Below are positions 6,301 through 11,422 of a DNA stretch of 11,422 nucleotides, in pieces. The translations under genes were made by a program, and so were the position numbers. The notes beneath the pieces are model-generated. The model saw only the letters and a program-made list of their open reading frames with translations, did not search any database and was not told the origin of the DNA. How positions within the stretch are numbered: position 1 is the stretch's first letter; each line of letters begins with the position of its first letter. Origin of the DNA: an uncultured Anaerotruncus sp. (GTDB lineage Bacteria; Bacillota; Clostridia; Oscillospirales; CAG-272); the NCBI GenBank assembly GCA_905210995.1, contig CAJLZE010000068.1, forward strand, positions 1 through 11,422, read 5' to 3'.

Positions 6301-7122
6301 TCAGTATATTATTTCGATCATTGAATTTACCACGCACAGAAACGGCGCCGCAAATATCAGGCTGTCAAAGCGGTCGAGTATACCGCCGTGACCGGGGAGG
6401 AGCTTGCCGAAGTCCTTTATGCCCATTCCGCGTTTGAGAGTGGAGAAGCACAGGTCGCCGAACTGCCCGACGGCAGCCGCTGCGGCAAGATAGGGAACAA
6501 GAACGGCATATCTCACCGTGGCTCCGCCTATGGCGGTGACGGCGGCTGCAATACCGGTCATAACGACTGTGGAGAGCACGATGCCGCCGACAAAGCCCGC
6601 CACGGTCTTGCCGGGGCTGACGTGCGGAGCGAGCTTTTTCTTTCCGAGCGCTCTGCCGGTGAAATATGCGGCAACATCGGTGACGGCACAGCCCACGATA
6701 ACGAGTATGACGAGGTAAAGCCCGCCCGAGGCCGATCTTATTTCAACTACCGTACGCAGAAATAGAGGGATCATCACGGCAAACGGCGCTATCTGACGCG
6801 TATTCGTGAGGCGGAATGTTCCCGTTTTTTTCATCATAAAGGCAAACGCCGTGCCGAATCCGGCAAGTGCGACAGCCGCGGCGACAAAATAGAAGCGCCA
6901 CGGAATAAACATGGCGAGCGCACATATTGCCCCGCACACTGTCATGCGCCGCGCGTCGGCACTGCCGACACCGCGAAGCAGCTCGTATTCACCGCCGAGC
7001 GCCAAAAGAAAGCAGACGGCGTTCAGCACATACGGTATACCGGAGGCGGCAATAACAGCCGCAGCCGCAAGCGTCAGCACGGCTCCCGTCTTTATTCTCT
7101 TTTCAAGTTCCGTATTCTTCAC
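6301..7122 (-). CDS. cdsA: Phosphatidate cytidylyltransferase (CDP-diacylglycerol synthase)
   Basis: 273 residues, several membrane segments. The CDP-diglyceride synthetase signature is complete near the C-terminus (about 227-253): S-T-L-K-R, four residues, K-D-F-G, L-P-G-H-G-G-I-L-D-R-F-D. An upstream D-V-A-A-Y-F-T-G-R and S-P-G-K-T (169-173) also match the family. The enzyme makes CDP-diacylglycerol from CTP and phosphatidate in the inner membrane, the precursor of acidic phospholipids. The open frame runs to a TTG at 7155 and also offers GTG at 7131. I prefer GTG 7122 because it gives M-KNTELEKRIKTG, the usual short basic N-terminus, and overlaps the GT8 stop by 20 bases; this choice is uncertain. 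It is not next to uppS, dxr or rseP, the common partners of cdsA in many Firmicutes, but sits within an operon of VTT, GT8 and hydrolase genes. Confidence 0.93.
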   Translation of the reverse strand: MKNTELEKRIKTGAVLTLAAAAVIAASGIPYVLNAVCFLLALGGEYELLRGVGSADARRMTVCGAICALAMFIPWRFYFVAAAVALAGFGTAFAFMMKKTGTFRLTNTRQIAPFAVMIPLFLRTVVEIRSASGGLYLVILVIVGCAVTDVAAYFTGRALGKKKLAPHVSPGKTVAGFVGGIVLSTVVMTGIAAAVTAIGGATVRYAVLVPYLAAAAAVGQFGDLCFSTLKRGMGIKDFGKLLPGHGGILDRFDSLIFAAPFLCVVNSMIEIIY

Positions 7123-7966
7123 TGTCGTCACCCACTGCCGGATAGTCTCTTGCAAGACCCTCGGCGGCTTCCTTATAAAATATTCCGAGCTTGCCTATAT
7201 ACCCGCTCTTCCACGGCTTGTTTCTGCCGCAGTAGTGTATCACGGCCGAGTTTTTGCGCACAAAATCAAGTTCGTTCCTCCCCACGCTCTGGGGGTGGAA
7301 GATAAGCAGCCGCTCGGTCATATTGTACCTGAACGGGTCGAGGGGAATTATCCTGTCGCCGTAAAGACCGCTGATTATATCCTGGTCCGGCAGTATGAGC
7401 TTGCCGCGGTGCGAATCGATATATGCATAGACATCCTCCGTGCGCTGCTCGCGGCGCAGAAGTCCGAGGTTTATCAGCATGACGCCCGAGTTTATATAAG
7501 GGCTCTCCTCCTCCATGTCAAGACGCAGCTCGTTTATCAGATGAAGGATCGTCCCTATATGCGAGGCGGCGGCAAAATACTTTCCGTTATCCATCGGTGT
7601 GCGGTAAAGCTCGCCAAGGCTCCCGATAACGGTAATATCGGGATCAAGGTACAGAATGCGGTCGAGCGTTTCGGGGAGATATTTGGCGGCGAAAATGCGG
7701 TAATACATCTCGCGGGGGTAGCGGTCGGTCGTCGGAGCATCGGCAAGCCCCGATTCATCCACACGTACCGAAAACACTTTGCCGCGCCCGCCGAGCATCC
7801 GGCGCGCAAGCGCCAGGTCGCCATCCCCGATGCTGCCTCCGTTCATGAGGTAGACGTCAAAGTCCGTTTCGGGGTCAGAGCGGAGGAGAGAATACAGCAT
7901 AGTGTTGAAGCAGTGGATATAGTTGCGGTCGAGCGTGACAAGAATATTGATCTTTCCGTTATCCAT
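7103..7966 (-). CDS. Family 8 glycosyltransferase
   Basis: 287 residues. The GT8 landmarks are in order: an N-terminal ILVTLDRNYI (nucleotide-sugar binding), REMYYRIFAAKYLP, the metal-binding DxD as LYLDPDI (D108, D110), INSGVMLINL (158-167), LPDQDII (192-198) and the C-terminal metal/substrate motif HYCGRNKPW (244-252). Family members transfer a hexose from UDP-sugar, commonly onto lipooligosaccharide or cell-surface glycans; the acceptor here is unknown. No membrane segment is visible, so a peripheral cytoplasmic position is likely. The frame stays open to 8185, but that part overlaps the VTT gene. AAGGAG at 7980-7975 lies eight bases before ATG 7966 and five before ATG 7969. The stop of the VTT gene (7968-7966) overlaps these starts, so translation is coupled. 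Confidence 0.9.
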   Translation of the reverse strand: MDNGKINILVTLDRNYIHCFNTMLYSLLRSDPETDFDVYLMNGGSIGDGDLALARRMLGGRGKVFSVRVDESGLADAPTTDRYPREMYYRIFAAKYLPETLDRILYLDPDITVIGSLGELYRTPMDNGKYFAAASHIGTILHLINELRLDMEEESPYINSGVMLINLGLLRREQRTEDVYAYIDSHRGKLILPDQDIISGLYGDRIIPLDPFRYNMTERLLIFHPQSVGRNELDFVRKNSAVIHYCGRNKPWKSGYIGKLGIFYKEAAEGLARDYPAVGDDSEEYGT

Positions 7967-8682
7967 CATACCGGCTCCTTTGTGCTTTGTCTGCGGTGCT
8001 TTTTCTTTACTGCGGCGCAGGCGATGAGAGATGCGATCCAGAACACCGCGCTGATGCAGAGCGCGGCGATAAACTGCGGCGAGCGGACATTGCCGGCGCT
8101 CATTCCGAGTATCGGCTTGCTGATGATAGAGGGCAGCATACCGATGATGCAGGCGGCGAGGTAGTGCGGGTAGCTGACGCCGCACGCTCCGAAATACAGG
8201 CTCACGATATCGCAGGGCAATATGCCTATCATGCGCACCGTGAGGGTGAACATGAAATCGTTGCGGTCTCTCAGCGATTTTATCGCGGCTGCCTTCGGGA
8301 ATTTTTCAAGCACCCGCTCGGCAGCATCGGCGCCTGTGCGCCTGCCGATAAAATAGGGTATCGAGACCATTATCGCAGTGCCGAGGATATTTACGAGTAT
8401 TGCGGTCGGGAGAGGGAATATTATGCCCGAGGCGATATAAAGTATACCGCAGTATATCACAATACTCACCGATTTCAGGGCAAACAGCAGCAGCATTACG
8501 ACGGCAGCAAGAAACGGGTCGGAGGGCGTGTATTTCAGCACCTCGTCGACCGAGATCTTGTCGCGGTCGATCACGCAGAAAACGATAACGGCAGCCCATA
8601 TGCAGAATACGGCTATCTTTGCGGGCAGCGGCAGTGCGAGCGGAGCATGCTTGTCCGTTTCGTGTTTTTGTTCTTTGCGCAT
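7966..8682 (-). CDS. VTT-domain membrane protein, TVP38/TMEM64 family
   Basis: 238 residues with about five or six hydrophobic segments: around 20-38, 57-90 (two passes), 93-115, 150-185 and 205-225. The segment from RMIGILPCDIVSLYFGACGVSYPHYLA carries the conserved region of the VTT (SNARE_assoc) domain. Members of this superfamily (DedA, TVP38, TMEM64/VMP1) are membrane proteins linked to lipid transport or scrambling; the specific role here is inferred only. The frame is open to a GTG at 8706, which has no ribosome binding site and sits just after the -10 box. ATG 8682 follows GAGGG by ten bases and is preferred. It is the first gene of the minus-strand operon, and its stop overlaps the start of GT8. 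Confidence 0.85.
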   Translation of the reverse strand: MRKEQKHETDKHAPLALPLPAKIAVFCIWAAVIVFCVIDRDKISVDEVLKYTPSDPFLAAVVMLLLFALKSVSIVIYCGILYIASGIIFPLPTAILVNILGTAIMVSIPYFIGRRTGADAAERVLEKFPKAAAIKSLRDRNDFMFTLTVRMIGILPCDIVSLYFGACGVSYPHYLAACIIGMLPSIISKPILGMSAGNVRSPQFIAALCISAVFWIASLIACAAVKKKHRRQSTKEPV

Positions 8683-8709
8683 ATTTGTCCATCCCTCGGT
8701 TTTCACCTT

Positions 8710-8738
8710 ATTATATCATATATCGTGCAAAATGAAAA
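8710..8738 (-). promoter_or_regulatory. Promoter of the VTT-GT8-cdsA-hydrolase operon
   Basis: Read on the minus strand, TTTTCA (8738-8733) lies 17 bases before a perfect TATAAT (8715-8710). The -35 matches four of six consensus bases. It lies about 30 bases upstream of the VTT start codon and is diverged from the deacylase promoter at 8874. Confidence 0.6.
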
Positions 8739-8873
8739 CGGTCATTTTTGCCGCGCGTGTCGGGAATTCAGACATTTTTGAGGAAATGGTGAAAAAAGCG
8801 GTCCAGCAAAAGAAAAAATGATCCCCGAGGACAGCAAAAATAATAAAATCATCTTTTAATTCGCTCGATTATA

Positions 8874-8882
8874 TGGTATAAT
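8874..8882 (+). promoter_or_regulatory. Extended -10 promoter of the YbaK-type deacylase gene
   Basis: TGG-TATAAT at 8874-8882 is a perfect -10 hexamer with an upstream TG, which is known to compensate for a weak -35. The -35 position (8854-8859, TTTTAA) is indeed poor. The TTG at 8882-8884 is at the end of this -10 box, so it cannot be the start codon of the gene. Confidence 0.6.
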
Positions 8883-8926
8883 TGATATATAAAAATGTAA
8901 CGGACGATTTATGCGAGGCGATCATA

Positions 8927-9406
8927 TTGAAAAACGGAATTGAAAAGACCAACGCGGTGAGGATCCTTGAACAGAAAAAGATCGATTTCAAAGTGCACGA
9001 CTACACCGACTCTGGCGCGGTGAGCGGCGAGGAGCTTGTGGCGGCGCTCGGCGAGGACCCGGATTCGGTCTTCAAAACGCTCGTCACGGTGGGAAAGACC
9101 AATGCGCATTATGTTTTTCTCGTGCCGGTGAGCGGCGAGCTCGATCTTAAAAAGGCAGCCGCTGCGGTGGGCGAAAAAAGCATTGCGATGATAAAGGCAA
9201 AAGAGCTTTTGCCGCTTACGGGCTATATCCACGGCGGCTGCTCGCCGGTCGGGATGAAAAAATTCTTTACGACGGTGATAGACGAGAGCGCAAAGAAATA
9301 CGAACGCATTTATTTCAGCGGCGGTAGGATCGGGCTTCAGGTCGAAACTACTCTTGCGGAGCTTGAAAAAGTCATAAAATTCAGTCTTGCGGATATTTCC
9401 TGCTGA
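8927..9406 (+). CDS. ybaK: YbaK/EbsC-type aminoacyl-tRNA deacylase
   Basis: 159 residues. The order of motifs fits the YbaK/EbsC branch of the tRNA-edit fold: NAVRIL near the start, HDYTDS, DPDSVFKTLVT with the conserved Lys, FLVPVSGELDLKKAA, KELLPLTGYIHGGCSPVGMKK (the G-Y-x-x-G-x-x-S-P-x-G region typical of Cys-tRNA(Pro) deacylases) and FTTVIDE. Such enzymes remove cysteine mischarged on tRNA-Pro in the cytoplasm. The frame is open from TTG 8882, but that codon overlaps the -10 box. TTG 8927 has GAGG (8915-8918) eight bases upstream and gives a length near the family's usual 155-160 residues. It is a single-gene unit with its own promoter; the next gene begins 57 bases later. Confidence 0.9.
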   Translation: MKNGIEKTNAVRILEQKKIDFKVHDYTDSGAVSGEELVAALGEDPDSVFKTLVTVGKTNAHYVFLVPVSGELDLKKAAAAVGEKSIAMIKAKELLPLTGYIHGGCSPVGMKKFFTTVIDESAKKYERIYFSGGRIGLQVETTLAELEKVIKFSLADISC

Positions 9407-9434
9407 CTTGTTTTAAACACACTACGGAAGGACG

Positions 9435-9452
9435 GCACCCGACTGCGGGTGC
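9435..9452. repeat. GC hairpin between the deacylase gene and the SGNH lipoprotein start
   Basis: GCACCCG (9435-9441) and CGGGTGC (9446-9452) form seven perfect pairs around an ACTG loop. A purine-rich GGAAGGA (9426-9432) lies just before it and ATG 9464 follows 11 bases after. No T run follows, so an intrinsic terminator is not supported; a role in start-site access is possible. Confidence 0.45.
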
Positions 9453-9463
9453 GGGTATCTGAA

Positions 9464-11356
9464 ATGATCAGAAAAGCTTTTTTTCATGGGATCGTGCTGA
9501 CGGCGGCGTTGTTGTGCGCTGCGGCTCTTCTTGTCGCGTGTGCAAATAAGCCCGACGGAGGCGACGCCGAAAAGACCGACGGCACGGAACACGGCGGCAC
9601 TCTCGACGATGGCACGTCGGCCGACGCCGACGGCGTGCGGTCGCGCACCTGTTCGCGCTGCGGCACCGTCGAAAACGAAAGCTTTTCGGCTGTCGCTTCG
9701 CTTGACGAGAAGCGCGTCATGTTCGCGGGAAATTCCATGCTTTATTACGGCGAGGTCGTAATAAACAGCAACGGCTCTCCGACGACCAAAAAGGGCAATT
9801 TCGCGCGCCTTGCCGAAAAACTCGGCGACAACGTTACCGTGACGAACTTCACATACGGCTCCGCAGGCTTTTTTGACGGCAGAAACAAGGCGAGCGACGA
9901 CGGTCTGCCCGCGGGCACGTCAAATTACGGGCTCTATCAGCTCATGACCGGGCTGCACCCGAACTACTACAATAACCCGCAGGGAAAGGCGATGGACGAT
10001 TTCTACCGTCAGGACTGGGTGATATTCCAGCAGCGCGGCGCACATGTGAGCGATACATACAATCAGCTCAAAAAGCTTGCGGCGCTTTTCCCGCCCGAAA
10101 CGAAGTTTGCCGTTATGATAACGCACTATGACATTGCCGAAAAGGGCAACAACCTTGCGGCGCTGAAAAAGGTGAAAAACGACGGCTGGCTCGTCCTGCC
10201 GTGGGGCGAGATGGTGAGCGACCTCTGGAACAACAAGGTCAGCGGAATGGGCTATAAGTACAAGCGCGCCGACTTTGTCAACACCAAGGACAATCAGCAT
10301 CCGAACTTCCTCACGGGCTACATCGAAACGCTCATGACATACTGTGCCCTTACCGGCAACACTGCGGTCGGCGCGGATTATTCGTTTGTATCGAAGGATC
10401 TGAAATACTATCCTGCGGGCGAATCGTCAACGCAGTTTGTAAAAGTGCTTAACGACTCTGCGGAGATGGTGCGCATACAGGAGCTTATCGACCGCCGTCT
10501 TGCCGAGATAGGTAACCCGCAGACCGGCGCGGCGCACAAATTCGGCGATTGGTGCGAGGTCTCGGCTGCTTCCTGCGCATCGGCGGGCAAGCGCGAGCGC
10601 ACCTGCACCGTGTGCGGCAAGGTCGAGAGCATTTCGGTCACCGTTCCGCACACCTTCGGCGAGTGGAAGGTAACGACCGAGGCGACGGCATCCGCTCCGG
10701 GTGTAAAAACGCGCACCTGCACCGTGTGCGGCGCCGAGGAGACGAAAAAATATACAAGCAACCTGCTGTCGGGCAAAACGGTCGATTCCGGCTCGTGGTT
10801 CGGTATAAAGCGCATAAACGATTCCGCTAGCGGCACCGACGGCATCAAGACCTACGATCCGAACAGCAAATATATGGACGTGGCGCTCACCTTCACAAAG
10901 GCGGAGGTTAACAAATACACCACGCTTGCGAAGAAGTATCTGCCGAACGGGCAGCTTGACGCCGCGGGCAAATATCTCTGCGGCTTCTGGTATAAGCTCG
11001 ATTCGACCGAAAAGGTCGCATCCTTCAAGCTCTACAACACCGCCACGCTGATGGATATCGAAGGCTTTGACATCCTCGTCAGCAAGGACGGCAAGAACTG
11101 GACCGTCGTTTATTCGGCGGAGGATCTTGTCACCGACCTCAAGTATGAGCAGGTGGACAGCAACACGAATATGTTCGGCGCGTCGTTTGCTCCGACCGAG
11201 GCAAATTACGTCATGTTCGCGCTTACGGCGCCGCGCAGCCGCAACGCCGCGGCGACCGCGGGCTTCAACGCCAAATACGGCAAGAGCGTGTCGGGACCGA
11301 ACGACAACCCGCACTTCTTCAGAATAGTTGAGTTCGAGGTCTTTGCCGAGGACTGA
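9464..11356 (+). CDS. Lipoprotein with SGNH-like esterase domain, CxxCG repeats and discoidin-like C-terminal domain
   Basis: 630 residues, exported. The signal has a hydrophobic core and lipobox LVAC, with lipidated Cys26. A partial cysteine repeat (RTCSRCGTVE, about 61-70) precedes an SGNH-like domain: MFAGNSM with Ser91, YRQDWVIFQQRG in the middle and DNQHPN (Asp276, His279), the DxxH block of GDSL/SGNH or DUF4886-type enzymes. Two full repeats follow, HKFGDW...RTCTVCGKVE (358-387) and HTFGEW...RTCTVCGAEE (396-425). A C-terminal domain (about 433-630) has FDILVSKDGKNWTVVYS and EANYVMFALT, typical of F5/8 type C or discoidin-like carbohydrate-binding folds. It probably deacylates or binds a surface or dietary glycan; the substrate is inferred only. 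The frame extends to GTG 9449; ATG 9464 is chosen because it gives the shortest clean signal. Both starts have weak ribosome binding sites. Confidence 0.83.
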   Translation: MIRKAFFHGIVLTAALLCAAALLVACANKPDGGDAEKTDGTEHGGTLDDGTSADADGVRSRTCSRCGTVENESFSAVASLDEKRVMFAGNSMLYYGEVVINSNGSPTTKKGNFARLAEKLGDNVTVTNFTYGSAGFFDGRNKASDDGLPAGTSNYGLYQLMTGLHPNYYNNPQGKAMDDFYRQDWVIFQQRGAHVSDTYNQLKKLAALFPPETKFAVMITHYDIAEKGNNLAALKKVKNDGWLVLPWGEMVSDLWNNKVSGMGYKYKRADFVNTKDNQHPNFLTGYIETLMTYCALTGNTAVGADYSFVSKDLKYYPAGESSTQFVKVLNDSAEMVRIQELIDRRLAEIGNPQTGAAHKFGDWCEVSAASCASAGKRERTCTVCGKVESISVTVPHTFGEWKVTTEATASAPGVKTRTCTVCGAEETKKYTSNLLSGKTVDSGSWFGIKRINDSASGTDGIKTYDPNSKYMDVALTFTKAEVNKYTTLAKKYLPNGQLDAAGKYLCGFWYKLDSTEKVASFKLYNTATLMDIEGFDILVSKDGKNWTVVYSAEDLVTDLKYEQVDSNTNMFGASFAPTEANYVMFALTAPRSRNAAATAGFNAKYGKSVSGPNDNPHFFRIVEFEVFAED

Positions 11357-11422
11357 TAAAAATCAAATAAAGCTATCGGTTCGCTGATTATATAGGCGGC
11401 GGTGTTTAAAAACTCGTTTTGA
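11357..11422. other. 3' edge of window, no gene recognised
   Basis: This 66-base AT-rich stretch follows the SGNH lipoprotein stop. I see no hairpin with a T run, so a terminator is not shown inside the window. TTCGCTGATTATATAGG at 11380-11396 resembles the deacylase promoter region (8860-8876) with a one-base difference in spacing, but no clear -35/-10 pair can be assigned here. Confidence 0.4.

Noticed and set aside
6911..8164. A 417-residue open frame on the plus strand opposite GT8, cdsA and the VTT gene
   Set aside because: It lies antisense to three genes with clear family motifs, has no ribosome binding site or recognisable domain, and low-complexity codon patterns typical of GC-rich shadow frames.
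8732..8821. A 29-codon plus-strand frame beginning MKTVIFAARVG in the divergent intergenic gap
   Set aside because: The composition looks protein-like, but there is no ribosome binding site and its start lies beside the -35 box of the opposite promoter; too short to support without conservation data.

Overview
The window looks like chromosomal DNA from a GC-rich member of the Clostridia, probably an uncultured gut lineage related to Oscillospirales. The evidence is the combination of TmcAL, a YerB-type DUF3048 lipoprotein, Tcmp/LCM-like methyltransferases, Shine-Dalgarno sites of the AAGGAGG type, and lipoproteins carrying 'HxFGxW...CTVCG' repeats. The taxonomic call is inference. I see no rRNA, tRNA, CRISPR array, insertion sequence or phage gene.

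Layout. (1) 2-343: the 3' end of tmcAL (tRNA-Met wobble acetylation), cut by the window edge. (2) 340-712: a near-consensus promoter whose -35 box overlaps the tmcAL stop drives a 100-residue protein of unknown function. (3) 772-1974: a DUF3048 (YerB-like) lipoprotein. (4) 1975-2112: a gap with two GC hairpins or palindromes and a heptamer repeat. (5) 2113-5187: a tightly coupled plus-strand operon of four genes: LCM/Tcmp-like methyltransferase, small class I methyltransferase, alpha/beta hydrolase, and a second diverged LCM/Tcmp-like methyltransferase. (6) 5224-5259: a perfect 36-nt palindrome flanked by A and T runs, which should stop transcription from both sides. (7) 8738 down to 5276: a minus-strand operon of VTT/TVP38 membrane protein, GT8 glycosyltransferase, CdsA and a membrane-anchored alpha/beta hydrolase, with overlaps or gaps of 8 bases or fewer. 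(8) 8874-9406: an extended -10 promoter and a YbaK/EbsC-type aminoacyl-tRNA deacylase that starts at TTG. (9) 9464-11356: a large lipoprotein with an SGNH-like esterase domain, cysteine-pair repeats and a discoidin-like C-terminal domain.

How the genes may work together. The minus-strand operon reads as an envelope-lipid unit: CdsA makes CDP-diacylglycerol, the VTT protein belongs to a lipid-scramblase-like family, GT8 transfers a sugar, and the hydrolase is anchored at the membrane. The plus-strand operon has three methyltransferases and a hydrolase but no synthase, transporter or regulator, so it resembles a small-molecule tailoring or detoxification unit with unknown substrate. It is the best candidate here for an undescribed system, and its function is not shown by the sequence. 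Several starts differ from the longest open frame, and each choice is explained in its entry.
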